Assembly (NCBI RefSeq): GCF_900156785.1
Contig: NZ_FTOP01000001.1
Location: 372,001-436,000 of the forward strand
DNA length: 64,000 bases
Direction of reading: 5' to 3'
Origin: Belliella pelovolcani
GTDB taxonomy: Bacteria; Bacteroidota; Bacteroidia; Cytophagales; Cyclobacteriaceae
Made by a program: the position numbers and the translations under genes. How positions within the stretch are numbered: position 1 is the first letter of the stretch; each line of letters opens with the position of its first letter. Positions 43,538 through 52,437 of this stretch are shown here, one piece after another. The notes below the pieces were generated by a model that saw nothing but the letters and a program-made list of their open reading frames with translations, did not search any database and had not been told where the DNA came from.

Positions 43538-44119
43538 TTACCAAAACTTGGTATCAATCATCATCATGATTGACATCCCTAATACCACTGCGGAAATCAC
43601 TAAAGTCCATTCTTTACGATTCACCCCTATCAGGCCTACTAAGAGTGATGAAGCCAACAGAAACAAGGCAACGATCAGCAGCTGTCCCACCTCAAGACCT
43701 ATATTGAAAGCGAGGAGTGGCTGAAAGATAGAAGCCTCTCTTCCCAGCAATGACCTGAGGTAATTGGAGAAACCCATGCCATGGATCAAACCAAAGAAAA
43801 TTGCGAAGATATAATTCAATTGTATGCCCCTGCTGTTGCTAGGCTTTGGTTTGAAAATATTTGCTAGCGCAGTAATTGCGATGGTCACTGGAATCAAAAA
43901 CTCAATCAAATCAGAATTTACTTTGATCACATTGAGCGTAGCGAGTGCTAAGGTAATGGAGTGTCCAATGGTGAATGCGGTTACTAGGATGAGGATTTTT
44001 TTCCAATCTCTAGCCAAATAAATTGCACAAAGCGCAATTACAAATAAAATATGATCAAAACCCTTAAGGTCTAGGATATGCTTATATCCTAATTCAAAAT
44101 ATAACTGGAATTGGCTCAT
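43538..44119 (-). CDS. HupE/UreJ-family membrane protein
   Basis: A 193-residue protein with about six membrane helices. HIL at residues 14-16, KGFDHILFVIAL (19-30), TAFTIGHSITLALA and FGLIHGMGFSNYL contain the conserved His/Asp residues of the HupE/UreJ family, whose studied members are nickel or cobalt permeases. Here no hydrogenase or urease is present; the neighbours are an M1 metallopeptidase (48 nt downstream) and a DUF6702 protein (divergent), so metal delivery to an exported metalloenzyme is a reasonable but unproven role. Confidence 0.8.
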   Translation of the reverse strand: MSQFQLYFELGYKHILDLKGFDHILFVIALCAIYLARDWKKILILVTAFTIGHSITLALATLNVIKVNSDLIEFLIPVTIAITALANIFKPKPSNSRGIQLNYIFAIFFGLIHGMGFSNYLRSLLGREASIFQPLLAFNIGLEVGQLLIVALFLLASSLLVGLIGVNRKEWTLVISAVVLGMSIMMMIDTKFW

Positions 44120-44213
44120 GCTTGCCTTTGGTGATTAAATTTATTTTAACTGGTTTTTAGGGAGTGTAATTATAATGCATAATTTGCACAAAAAGTAACA
44201 AAGAGCGTTTCAA

Positions 44214-44702
44214 ATGGTCTATAATTATATTTTCATGTTTATACTGGGATGGAAGGTTATGTTCCACCCTTTTTATATCAGCTTGACTGACATTCGTTTT
44301 AATGATAAAGAAAAGTCGATAGAGATCGCTCAAAAAATCTTTTGGGATGATCTTGAAGTAGCACTAGCTAAAACCTTTGATACGAAAGTAGACTTCATGA
44401 ATCCCGATTCTCGAAATAGATTAGAAGATATGATCAAAAAATACCTTCTGATGCACAATCAAGTTACCATCAATGGGAAGCGAGTGAAACTTGAATATCT
44501 TGGATATGAAATAGAGGACGATGCGGCCTGGTTTTACATGGAAGGTAAAGCTGTGGAAAAGCCAATAACAGTAGAAATCTACAATTCATTATTAGTCAAA
44601 GAATTTGCTGAACAGCAAAACTTGATTAATTTTTATATTGATAAAAAACCTAAAAGTCTCATTCTATATAAGGATAAAACTTCAGGTATATTGAAGTTTT
44701 AG
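44214..44702 (+). CDS. DUF6702-like exported protein
   Basis: A 162-residue protein with a short hydrophobic N-terminus (YIFMFILGWKVMF) followed by HPFYISLTDIRFNDKEKSIEI, which is the characteristic opening of the DUF6702 family; KIFWDDLEVALAKTF continues the match. The function is unknown. It is divergent from hupE/M1 across 94 nt and convergent with the RNA-ligase-like gene, sharing the stop tetramer TTAG at 44699-44702. The ATG at 44214 is used; 44235 is a possible alternative. Confidence 0.7.
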   Translation: MVYNYIFMFILGWKVMFHPFYISLTDIRFNDKEKSIEIAQKIFWDDLEVALAKTFDTKVDFMNPDSRNRLEDMIKKYLLMHNQVTINGKRVKLEYLGYEIEDDAAWFYMEGKAVEKPITVEIYNSLLVKEFAEQQNLINFYIDKKPKSLILYKDKTSGILKF

Positions 44703-45250
44703 GTTGTGAAAAAAACTTGATATACTACCTCCCACCTACCCTCTATACGCTTCAATAAAGAAATACTGTCCACTTGATCTTGAGCTTGAATGGATAAAGT
44801 CGAAAGGAAACTAAAATATAGATCAAACTGTCTCTCTTTGATGTCCTTGAAGGCTATGGTCATGTGTGGATGATAATTTCGGTCACTTAACTCAGACACT
44901 AACTTCAATTCTTGTTTACAAAAAGTTGTCAAGCTACTTTGCAAAGCAATCAAGTCTTTGTTTTCATTTACCCTCACAAATATGACCCGCTTTCCAAATC
45001 GATCAAAGCCATCAATTTGAATGGAAAACGGTTTCAAGTTATTGGAGAATTCTTTTACTTTCTCAATTAATATACCTTCTTTGGCTTCATTCCAGCTAAA
45101 AGGCATTTTTAGCGTGATATGAGGAGGAGATTTTAGTGCATATTTTAGCCCAAAAGTATCTTTAAGCTTCAGTTTTAATTGATGAACTTGATCAAATAGT
45201 GCTTCCGAGGGAACCCATGCAATAAAATATTTGCTGATAATTTTCGCCAT
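44699..45250 (-). CDS. 2'-5' RNA ligase-like phosphoesterase
   Basis: A 183-residue 2H-phosphoesterase. The two HxTx motifs are HITL (PPHITLKMPF, about 53-56) and HMTI (YHPHMTIAF, about 138-141). Family members ligate or hydrolyse 2'-5' or cyclic phosphodiester bonds in RNA; the reaction here is not predictable. The start at ATG 45250 (MAKIISKYFIAWVP) matches the family N-terminus, while the open frame to 45526 runs into the divergent stress-protein gene. Its stop overlaps that of the DUF6702 gene by 4 nt. Confidence 0.82.
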   Translation of the reverse strand: MAKIISKYFIAWVPSEALFDQVHQLKLKLKDTFGLKYALKSPPHITLKMPFSWNEAKEGILIEKVKEFSNNLKPFSIQIDGFDRFGKRVIFVRVNENKDLIALQSSLTTFCKQELKLVSELSDRNYHPHMTIAFKDIKERQFDLYFSFLSTLSIQAQDQVDSISLLKRIEGRWEVVYQVFFTT

Positions 45251-45374
45251 TTGGCACAAATATATTGGAAATAGGGATGACAAGACCGAAATTGGTATTG
45301 GAATCACATTCTTTTGAATTTTAAGACAAAAAATCAAAAGAATATACAGGTAACCTAAGACAGAAAAGCAGACT

Positions 45375-46286
45375 ATGAGCAAATTCCAAAAAGCAATGAT
45401 AGGGTTGGATCTTACCGAAATGGATGAAATCCTCCTAAAAAAAGTTGCCTTTATCTCTGATACAATTGGCTTTGAGAAATTATATTTTGTACATGTGGCA
45501 AAGGATCTCTCCTTGCCAGAAGACATTAGGAAAAACTACCCAGATCTTCTAGCCCCAATTGATGAATCTATCAAATCTGAAATTCGCAACATCATTTCAA
45601 AATCTGACTTTGATCCAAAGCTAGATTTTGAAATCATAGTATTGGAAGGAAATGCCTTTGAGACATTTATTCGTCAAGCGAAAATCAAAGATGTTGATCT
45701 GATCATCATGGGTAGAAAGGATGTGTTGCCGGGTAGTGGCTCTTTAGCCAAAACTATGGCTCAAAAAGCTCCATGCTCAGTGCTTTTTCTTACAGAGAAA
45801 GGGGCAATTCAGACACCCAAAAACATCATGATTCCTCTTGACTTTTCTGGTCACTCTTTGATGTGTTTTAAGTTTGCAGAGGCTTTAAAAAACTCCCTCG
45901 ATGTCAAAATCATTGGGTTTCATATTTACGAAGTTCCTATCGGATACTACAAAACGGGAAAGTCATTTGATGAATTTGCAAAAATCATGGAAGACAATGC
46001 ACAGAAAGACTGCGAAGCTTTTATCAAGAAAAATAACTTATCTCCTTTTGAATGTAAGTTTGTACTCAAACAAAATGGAAATGATGGTCGCCATATCCTT
46101 CAGGCAGCCAAGTCTGAGCATATAGACCTCTTACTGATGGGTAGTAGGGGACGTACGAATTCAGCAGCAATCTTACTAGGTAGTACAGCCGAAAAACTCG
46201 TTCAGGTCAATAATGAAATTCCGATGATTATCTTCAAACAAAAAGGTGAAACCATGAACTTCTTGGATGCACTTATGAAAATATAA
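45375..46286 (+). CDS. Tandem universal stress protein (UspA family)
   Basis: A 303-residue protein with two USP domains (about 3-145 and 150-285). The second retains the nucleotide-binding pattern G-x2-G-x9-G(S/T) as [17 protein letters not shown]; the first has a degenerate version ([12 protein letters not shown]). Tandem USPs often act as ATP-binding stress or dormancy factors in the cytoplasm. It is monocistronic, divergent from the RNA-ligase-like gene, and followed by the candidate ncRNA region. Confidence 0.85.
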   Translation: MSKFQKAMIGLDLTEMDEILLKKVAFISDTIGFEKLYFVHVAKDLSLPEDIRKNYPDLLAPIDESIKSEIRNIISKSDFDPKLDFEIIVLEGNAFETFIRQAKIKDVDLIIMGRKDVLPGSGSLAKTMAQKAPCSVLFLTEKGAIQTPKNIMIPLDFSGHSLMCFKFAEALKNSLDVKIIGFHIYEVPIGYYKTGKSFDEFAKIMEDNAQKDCEAFIKKNNLSPFECKFVLKQNGNDGRHILQAAKSEHIDLLLMGSRGRTNSAAILLGSTAEKLVQVNNEIPMIIFKQKGETMNFLDALMKI

Positions 46287-46373
46287 TATGTATTTCTGCA
46301 ATTAGACCAGTAACTAATTTATTGTCTGTCTTGAATCAAGCCGATATTAATAGATATTGGATACTCATTGATA

Positions 46374-46401
46374 TTGACTATAAATCTAAGGTTTATTTTA
46401 T
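46374..46401 (+). promoter_or_regulatory. Possible promoter of the candidate ncRNA
   Basis: TTGAC (46374-46378) lies 17 nt (counted from its TTG) upstream of TATTTTAT (46394-46401), a near match to TAnnTTTG. It sits about 90 nt after the stress-protein stop. The match is weak and supported mainly by the structured sequence and terminator downstream. Confidence 0.3.
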
Positions 46402-46407
46402 AATGAA

Positions 46408-46663
46408 AACTCCACTGGTAAGAAAGCGGACAATCATAAAATGTAATATGAGTATCCGCAAAGTTGCACGTTAAGGAAAGAGAGGCATTATATCATGGGG
46501 AACTCGTCCACAGAACAGCCCATAGCTCGTGCGCGGTGCCGTAGTCAACTGAAGGTAAAATCATACATTCTTCTATTAATTGTTCGGCAAGGTGCAAGTA
46601 ATCGGAAATATATAAAGTAAAGTTCATCAAAAAAGGCTTCCTTTTCACGGGGAAGCCTTTTTT
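46408..46663 (+). ncRNA. Candidate structured non-coding RNA
   Basis: This segment lies in a 421-nt gene-free interval (46287-46707) and ends at a strong intrinsic terminator far (over 340 nt) from the stress-protein stop. It is locally G/C-richer than flanking intergenic DNA and has nested complementarity: GCGGA/TCCGC (46427-46458), TTGCACGTT with AAGGTGCAA (9 bp, one mismatch; about 46464-46472 and 46589-46597), and ATGGG/CCCAT (about 46495-46523). No ORF of note fits. A long hairpin with an internal open region is compatible with a 6S-type RNA, but I cannot match it to a consensus; tmRNA, RNase P and SRP RNA signatures are absent. Ends are approximate. Confidence 0.4.
46629..46663 (+). terminator. 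Strong intrinsic terminator
   Basis: AAAAAAGGCTTCC and GGAAGCCTTTTTT form a perfect 13-bp stem with a 9-nt loop, followed by GTTTTATTTTT. It ends the candidate ncRNA and can also stop the convergent glycosylphosphotransferase transcript. Confidence 0.85.
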
Positions 46664-46707
46664 GTTTTATTTTTAGCTTAATCAGAGCTTTGTACAGAAA
46701 AATAAAA

Positions 46708-48081
46708 TCAATATGCATTTTCTCTATTGTAGAGCAACTCTCCGATAGTTTTGTAACAAATACTCAAATCCATCCAAATGGACCAATTTTGAATGTAAAA
46801 GGAGTCCAATCTCACTCTAGATCGAATTTGTCTAAGGTTTTCAATTTCTCCCCTGTAACCCCTAACCTGAGCAAGCCCTGTAATTCCTGGCTTGATTTTA
46901 TGTCTAGAATTGTATTTCTCTACTTGCAATTGAAAATTTTGATTCATGGGGATCGTGTGTGGTCTAGGCCCCACAATAGACATATTTCCAAACAGAACAT
47001 TTAAGAATTGTGGCATTTCATCCAAAGATGATCTCCTGAGGAATGAACCGATTCTTGTAACTCTAGGATCATTTTTGGTTGCTTGATGGGTATCTGCATA
47101 GTCGTTTGGCGTCATGGAGCGGAATTTCAGACACTTGAATACTTCATTATTCACTCCATTTCTTTCTTGAATAAAGAATATAGGCCCTTTAGATTCCCAT
47201 TTGATCAAAATGCCTACCAAGGGAATCATCCAACTAAGTATAAATACAGTAACGAATAAAGAAAAAACAATATCAAAGGACCGCTTAAGAATTCTATTTG
47301 GAATACTGTCTAAAGGGATGTCATTGACATTGATGACAAAAAACTCTCCATACTTTGAAAAAGACAAATTCTTTTCAAGTTGAAGATTGCCATTAGGTAT
47401 GATTTTTACTTTGAAATACCTTTCATCCGCATAATCCATCACTTGTCTAATCGTACGCGCATCCAAATCTTCGCTTAGATAAACGAGATCCAAATCGAGA
47501 GATTCAGCTTCTTCAAAGAAGGCTTCCAATGCCCCACGAGAGTTAACATGATTCGTAGAAAGTTGATCATAGAACCCTAAAAAGTTAATACCAAAATCTC
47601 TTCTTTGTTTGAAAACTTGAGCAAGTTTATTGCTAGCGCTATTTCTTCCTAAGATAACTGCATTCCTATAATTTTTTCCTTGTATCCTATACTGTTTGAG
47701 TAGTAGATGCACACTTACTCGGTAGATGCTTAAGAAAATTACTAATGTTACAGCAACCCCTACTAGAAAAAATATACCCAATGGATGCTCTTGTGTTGGT
47801 ATCCAGAATATAGCCATCAACCCTACAAGCCAAATCAATGACTCAGGGATTTGTTTTAGGGTATAGCCTAATTCAGCTGTCCTTCCAATCTTGTAATCTC
47901 TTCTGCCTACCGAGATAAGCAGCCAAAAAAAGATAAAGTAAGCAAACAGTTTTACAGTAACTTCTGGGTAGCCAATGAAGTACCTGAATAAAGCCACTGA
48001 TAATGTCAGCCCTAATACTAGAACTAGTAAATCCCCTATAACAAAAAGCCATGGGAAATATTTGTGAAAACGTCTTTTCAT
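46708..48081 (-). CDS. Polyprenyl glycosylphosphotransferase (WcaJ-like)
   Basis: A 457-residue membrane enzyme that transfers a sugar-1-phosphate to undecaprenyl phosphate, starting exopolysaccharide or capsule units. Four N-terminal helices and a CoA-binding-like (Rossmann) middle domain (NAVILGRNSASNKLAQVF) precede the catalytic C-terminal domain: KRSFDIVFSLFVTVFILSW, FKCLKFRSM, RRSSLDEMPQFLNVLFG, MSIVGPRPHT and KPGITGLAQVRG. Length fits WcaJ/WbaP-type (undecaprenyl-phosphate glucose or galactose phosphotransferase). Divergent from a methyltransferase over 205 nt; wecB and wzi lie 3-5 kb away, so surface polysaccharide genes are clustered loosely. Confidence 0.88.
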   Translation of the reverse strand: MKRRFHKYFPWLFVIGDLLVLVLGLTLSVALFRYFIGYPEVTVKLFAYFIFFWLLISVGRRDYKIGRTAELGYTLKQIPESLIWLVGLMAIFWIPTQEHPLGIFFLVGVAVTLVIFLSIYRVSVHLLLKQYRIQGKNYRNAVILGRNSASNKLAQVFKQRRDFGINFLGFYDQLSTNHVNSRGALEAFFEEAESLDLDLVYLSEDLDARTIRQVMDYADERYFKVKIIPNGNLQLEKNLSFSKYGEFFVINVNDIPLDSIPNRILKRSFDIVFSLFVTVFILSWMIPLVGILIKWESKGPIFFIQERNGVNNEVFKCLKFRSMTPNDYADTHQATKNDPRVTRIGSFLRRSSLDEMPQFLNVLFGNMSIVGPRPHTIPMNQNFQLQVEKYNSRHKIKPGITGLAQVRGYRGEIENLRQIRSRVRLDSFYIQNWSIWMDLSICYKTIGELLYNRENAY

Positions 48082-48286
48082 AAAAATCTTTTAATTCCTT
48101 TGTCCAAATACGTGGAAACTAGTAGTAATAGTTTTCAATCTTATTTGGATTATCTGAATTTTAAACTTCAAATAGTTAAATTTGGTCGTAAAATTAAAAA
48201 AGATTTACAAAGCAGTATTACTTTTGAGGTAATTAATTTGTTAATTAAAAATATATTTTGAGCCAATAAATCAGGCTGTTCCAATC

Positions 48287-48955
48287 ATGAAGAAATTAAG
48301 AAACTTACTGGACGCTTCACACAATCCAGAATCTATAGGGAATAAGTTCAGACATAGACGCTTTTTTGTATTTGAAACCTTGATAGCTAAAAATTTCCCT
48401 GCCGGAAGGAAGCTTAAAATACTCGATGTTGGGGGAACAGCGTACTTTTGGAAAGACAAAAATTTTTTAAAAAATTATCAAGTAGAAATCATTTTACTCA
48501 ACTTAGATACCTCAGAAACAGGACATCCACAGCTTCGAGCAGTCAAAGGTGATGCTACTGACCTGTCGGAATTTGGAGATGATTCTTTTGATTTAGTTTT
48601 TTCTAATTCTGTGATAGAGCATCTTTATACATTCGAGAATCAAGAAAAAATGGCTCGAGAGTGTATGCGCGTTGGAAAGAAGTTTTTTATCCAAACTCCA
48701 AACAAACACTTTCCCATAGAGGCACACTATGCGCTTCCTTTTGCTCAGTATCTCCCCAGTAAATGGGTATATACCATCCTGACTAAAACGAAATTAAGCC
48801 GACTTCATCGCTGGAGGCCTGAAAAAGCCCAACAATATTTAGAAGAAATCAGATTACTATCTATGAAAGAATTGATAAAACTCTTTCCCGGTTCGACTTT
48901 ATTCAAAGAGAAATTCTTGGGAATGAACAAATCATTTATTGCACACAATCTTTAA
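48287..48955 (+). CDS. SAM-dependent methyltransferase
   Basis: A 222-residue class I methyltransferase. Motif I is LKILDVGGTAYFW (about 43-55), the acidic strand VEIILLNLD follows, and SFDLVFSNSVIEHLY marks motif IV/post-IV of the small-molecule type (Methyltransf_11/23-like). The C-terminal region is basic. Located beside a polysaccharide-initiating transferase, it may methylate a sugar or lipid carrier (inference). Its stop shares TTAA (48952-48955) with the convergent lipoprotein gene. Confidence 0.8.
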   Translation: MKKLRNLLDASHNPESIGNKFRHRRFFVFETLIAKNFPAGRKLKILDVGGTAYFWKDKNFLKNYQVEIILLNLDTSETGHPQLRAVKGDATDLSEFGDDSFDLVFSNSVIEHLYTFENQEKMARECMRVGKKFFIQTPNKHFPIEAHYALPFAQYLPSKWVYTILTKTKLSRLHRWRPEKAQQYLEEIRLLSMKELIKLFPGSTLFKEKFLGMNKSFIAHNL

Positions 48956-50127
48956 GACTTTTCTCTCAATTCATAAATGTAATAGCACTGATAATCTTTC
49001 TCGTACTCGTGCAATTCAGCCTGATCACCATATTGCAAATAGCGATTTGGTCCTACATTGAGTAATATCTTACCAGGTAGCGTCCACTCAATCGGCTTAC
49101 CTACTTGTACACCATCTCTGATCAAAAAATGATACTTCTTTCTGGAGTTAGTCTCCAATTGTTGCTGCTCTTCACTTGGGTTTTCGAATACAGTGTTAGG
49201 ATCTGATCCAGTTCTGTAGCCAACTATAACTTCATCTCCATACCCAACGATCTCGGAAAATGCTCCACCGAATCTATTATTGTTTGCTCGATGCTCTTGT
49301 ACAGCAGCTCTAGTTGCTTCTTCCCAAGGTACAGTGATCAATTTATTTGGTGCAATTCTTTCTAAGTGGATCTTATTGGCAATTTTAAAATTATCATTGG
49401 GGTCTAACTGATACAATATAGAATCTCCCCAAAGCATTGATGAAATAAATGTAGAGTTCAAGTCGGAAAAGTAAATTGGGTTATCCATGAACGGTATAAA
49501 TGCCCCTTGCTTAAATGCGCTACTTTCATCTAGCTTGCCACCTTTATTGACTTCTCCTGTTCGAGCATTTTGCAGGTGAACCATATTGAGTGTATCAAAA
49601 TAATCCTCAGGATATCTTTGAAGAAAAGCATCATTCATATTTACTACAGCAGCTATTGCCCCATCATTAGTTCTGAATGTACTCAAGTTATCACGCGTGA
49701 AATTGATCAACCTAAACCTAATGCCCTGCTCAAAAGTAAAGCTTCTCTGTACTTTCAGGTTTAGATCATACAAGTAGGTGCTCCCCTCAGTGACTACCAT
49801 GATTTCATCTCCTACAAAGCCCATTCTCGCAGTCACAAGCCCAAATGAATCTGGACCCTCAGCTAATGTATTTTCTGCCACCACTTCCCCAGCCTTATCA
49901 ATGATCATAAAATGCCCTTCCATGCTCATTTGAGGAACTATCAAGTAAAGTTCTTTTTCGGGATGAAAATCAAGTATTCGGACAGTTTTTAAAATGTCTA
50001 TGACCAAGGAGTCTACCATGACAAATTCAAATTCTAGGTCTTTATCGTTCCTAGAAGAGCGCTCTCCACAAGAACAGATGCTTCCAATTAGAATAAAAAC
50101 AAAAATAAGTAGGTTGGATTTTTTCAT
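48952..50127 (-). CDS. Propeller-like lipoprotein
   Basis: A 391-residue lipoprotein (lipobox LIGSICSCGERS). The body has repeated beta-strand pairs (GHFMIIDKAGEVVAENTLAE as KAGEVV-type blades, GDEIMVVTEGSTYLYDLNLKVQRSF) resembling the lipoproteins at 25623-27789 in style; a 6-bladed propeller or DUF4221-type fold is likely. Function unknown. It is divergent from the HbpS-like gene, with a perfect 9-bp inverted repeat in the 101-nt spacer. Confidence 0.65.
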   Translation of the reverse strand: MKKSNLLIFVFILIGSICSCGERSSRNDKDLEFEFVMVDSLVIDILKTVRILDFHPEKELYLIVPQMSMEGHFMIIDKAGEVVAENTLAEGPDSFGLVTARMGFVGDEIMVVTEGSTYLYDLNLKVQRSFTFEQGIRFRLINFTRDNLSTFRTNDGAIAAVVNMNDAFLQRYPEDYFDTLNMVHLQNARTGEVNKGGKLDESSAFKQGAFIPFMDNPIYFSDLNSTFISSMLWGDSILYQLDPNDNFKIANKIHLERIAPNKLITVPWEEATRAAVQEHRANNNRFGGAFSEIVGYGDEVIVGYRTGSDPNTVFENPSEEQQQLETNSRKKYHFLIRDGVQVGKPIEWTLPGKILLNVGPNRYLQYGDQAELHEYEKDYQCYYIYELREKS

Positions 50128-50143
50128 CCCTAAAACTACTTCT

Positions 50144-50168
50144 GATTTAGTTAATATTCAACTAAATC
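50144..50168. promoter_or_regulatory. Operator-like inverted repeat in divergent spacer
   Basis: GATTTAGTT-AATATTC-AACTAAATC has perfect 9-bp arms around 7 nt and lies 16 nt from the lipoprotein start and 60 nt from the HbpS-like start. The size and position fit a dimeric regulator controlling one or both genes. No regulator gene is adjacent. Confidence 0.5.
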
Positions 50169-50228
50169 TCAATCAACTTCACTTTCCAATGATAAATGAC
50201 GAGATTCACCAAATAAAAATTAATTGCT

Positions 50229-50690
50229 ATGAAGCATATTCTTATAACCATCCTATTGAATATTTCAATTCTCGGACTGAGTCATGCGCAAACTCAGCCA
50301 ACTCTCTCCTTAGAGCAGGCTACTAAAATCGCTGATGCAGCCCAAAAGAAAGCCCTTTCCGAAAATTGGGATGTGGTCATTGCTATTCTTGATCAAGGCG
50401 GGAATTTGATTTTGCTGAGAAGAATGGATGGCACACAAATCGGAAGTATAGAAATCGCTCAACTCAAAGCCAAAACTGCTTTTGAATTCAAGCGTCCTAC
50501 AAAAGTATTTGAAGAGATGATCAAAGGCGGTGCAGTACATTTGACTACCATGCCTATCACAGCAATAGAGGGAGGCCTACCAATATTCAAAGACGGTATC
50601 ATCATTGGTTCCATCGGGATATCTGGAGTGACCTCCGCCCAAGATGGAATTATCGCTGAAGCTGCTTTGAAGGCTGCTGGATTGATGTGA
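50229..50690 (+). CDS. Exported HbpS/GlcG-family heme-binding-like protein
   Basis: A 153-residue protein with a signal peptide (ILGLSHAQT) and the GlcG/HbpS (DUF336) fold: LSLEQATKIADAAQKKAL, AILDQGGNLILLRRMDGT, AKTAFEFKRPT, GGLPIFKDGIIIGSIGISG and EAALKAAG. HbpS of Streptomyces is an extracellular heme-responsive protein; other members are of unknown role. The family match is strong, heme binding here is not shown. Monocistronic, convergent with the cupin gene (1-nt gap). Confidence 0.82.
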   Translation: MKHILITILLNISILGLSHAQTQPTLSLEQATKIADAAQKKALSENWDVVIAILDQGGNLILLRRMDGTQIGSIEIAQLKAKTAFEFKRPTKVFEEMIKGGAVHLTTMPITAIEGGLPIFKDGIIIGSIGISGVTSAQDGIIAEAALKAAGLM

Positions 50691-50691
50691 T

Positions 50692-51174
50692 TTAGGTCAA
50701 TTGTTTGATGATTTCTACATGCTGGGGAAATCTGTCTAATAGCTCTTCCCTTTCAAACAGCCTAAAATCTTCGAAATCAAAACCTGGTGCAACGACACAA
50801 GAAACTAAGGAATAAGAATTGTTTTCATCTACTGTAGAACCAAAAATCACCCCTGCAGGAACCAATTGCTGGGGTTTATTTTTTTCACCAACGGGTCCCA
50901 CTTTTATCTTTTCATATTGACCTTTTGAATCAATTACGTGCACCGTCAGTGGTGATCCTTCATGATAAAACCACATCTCATCACTCTTAATCTGGTGAAA
51001 TTTCGAAATGTTCTCAGAGGTCAACAAAAAATAAATTGACGTCATGATACTTCTTTCTCCAGAGTCCGTGCTGACTCCCAAATTAGCTCTATAAAATTCT
51101 TTATAGAATCCCCCTTCTGGGTGTGGGATTAAATCCAATTGAGCAACAAGCTCCTCTATTCTCCTCTTGCTCAT
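50692..51174 (-). CDS. Cupin-like DUF985 protein
   Basis: A 160-residue cytoplasmic beta-barrel protein of the DUF985/cupin group: IPHPEGGFYKEFYRA near the N-terminus, SIYFLLTSENISKFHQIKSDEMWFYHEGSPLTVHVI as the metal/ligand-binding strands (split here by context), and VAPGFDFEDFRLFER at the C-terminus. The enzymatic role is unknown. Its ATG overlaps the wecB stop by 4 nt, so it is translationally coupled to the UDP-GlcNAc epimerase, which hints at a role with sugar nucleotides. Confidence 0.82.
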   Translation of the reverse strand: MSKRRIEELVAQLDLIPHPEGGFYKEFYRANLGVSTDSGERSIMTSIYFLLTSENISKFHQIKSDEMWFYHEGSPLTVHVIDSKGQYEKIKVGPVGEKNKPQQLVPAGVIFGSTVDENNSYSLVSCVVAPGFDFEDFRLFEREELLDRFPQHVEIIKQLT

Positions 51175-52265
51175 CCGTATATTTCTAAAATTTTATCAAC
51201 GATTCGTGCTGCTGTTTTTCCATCCCAAAGCGGAATGCCTTGATAAGTTTTCCAGTCACCTTTCATCAGTTTTTCCATGTATGGTCCTAAATGCTGCGGA
51301 TCTGTACCAACCAATTCATTTGTACCCAGCTGAATAGTTTCTGCTCTCTCTGTATTATCTCTCAGTGTCAAGCAAGGCACATTCATCACACTTGCCTCCT
51401 CAGTAATTCCTCCAGAGTCTGTGATGACAGCGAGGGCATTTTCTACCAAGTAATTGAACTCTAGATACCCCAATGGATCTACCATGAATAAATTCTTATG
51501 TGATATTCCAAGGTTTTCCAAATTTTTAGCGGTCCTAGGATGTACTGGAAAAATAATCGGCATGTCATTACTTCCTGCGATGATAGCATCAATCATCGCC
51601 TTAAGCTGTCCCTCCTGATCTACGTTGGCTGGGCGATGCATGGTGAGAACAAAGTATCTTTGGGCTTCTAGTTGTTCAAAAATCTCTCCTTCTGGTCTTT
51701 TGAATCTGGATCTATTCGCTAATAGTGTATCTATCATTGTATTTCCAACAAAATGAATTCTTTCTTGTCCAACTCCAGCCTTGAGCAAGTTTTGATTGGC
51801 TATTTCTGAAGTAGTGAAAAAATGATCACTGATGCTATCAGTTACCATTCTATTGATCTCTTCTGGCATGCTCAAATCCCCAGAGCGAATTCCTCCTTCA
51901 ACATGAGCCACGTCAATGCAAAGCTTCTTAGCCGTAATAGAGCAAGCTAATGTAGAAGTCACATCACCAACCACTATGACCAAATCAGGTTTATTTGCCA
52001 ATAATTCTTTTTCAAAGGCTATCATAATTGTGGCTGTTTGCTCCGCTTGTGTTCCTCCTCCAGCGGCTAAGTTGGTATCAGGTTCTGGAATATTCAACTG
52101 CTCAAAAAAATCACCAGACATTTTTTTATCATAATGTTGGCCTGTATGAATTAACCTAAAACTCAGTTTAGCTCCTAAGTTGCTACGTCGCTGCAAACTG
52201 TGGATGATCGGAGCAATTTTCATAAAATTAGGTCTTGCACCTGCCACCAATGTAATCTTCACCAT
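51171..52265 (-). CDS. wecB: UDP-N-acetylglucosamine 2-epimerase
   Basis: A 364-residue non-hydrolysing epimerase giving UDP-ManNAc for surface polysaccharides. Signatures include VAGARPNFMKIAPI at the N-terminus, HTGQHYDKKMS, VVGDVTSTLA, HVEGGIRSGDLSMPEEINR, and VITDSGGITEEASVMNVPCLTLR in the UDP-binding C-terminal half. Length is standard. The DUF985 gene follows with 4-nt overlap; Wzi and a WcaJ-like transferase in the vicinity support a capsule or exopolysaccharide role. Confidence 0.92.
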   Translation of the reverse strand: MVKITLVAGARPNFMKIAPIIHSLQRRSNLGAKLSFRLIHTGQHYDKKMSGDFFEQLNIPEPDTNLAAGGGTQAEQTATIMIAFEKELLANKPDLVIVVGDVTSTLACSITAKKLCIDVAHVEGGIRSGDLSMPEEINRMVTDSISDHFFTTSEIANQNLLKAGVGQERIHFVGNTMIDTLLANRSRFKRPEGEIFEQLEAQRYFVLTMHRPANVDQEGQLKAMIDAIIAGSNDMPIIFPVHPRTAKNLENLGISHKNLFMVDPLGYLEFNYLVENALAVITDSGGITEEASVMNVPCLTLRDNTERAETIQLGTNELVGTDPQHLGPYMEKLMKGDWKTYQGIPLWDGKTAARIVDKILEIYG

Positions 52266-52437
52266 TGTCTTTCGTTTATAGAAAAGCTAAATTAGAGATT
52301 ATCTGGAGTCTTAACAAAGGCTTAGACTAGGGAATAAACTTTCACAATAAGACATTTTGCAGATTTATTTCGTTTATTTGTAGGTCAATAATTAAAAAAA
52401 GTGAATTTCACTTTTCTTTAGAAATTACAATAATGCA

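Noticed and set aside
45251-45526. 92-codon N-terminal extension of the RNA-ligase-like gene
   Set aside because: It would overlap the divergent stress-protein gene and its promoter; MAKIISKYFIAWVP at 45250 matches the family start.
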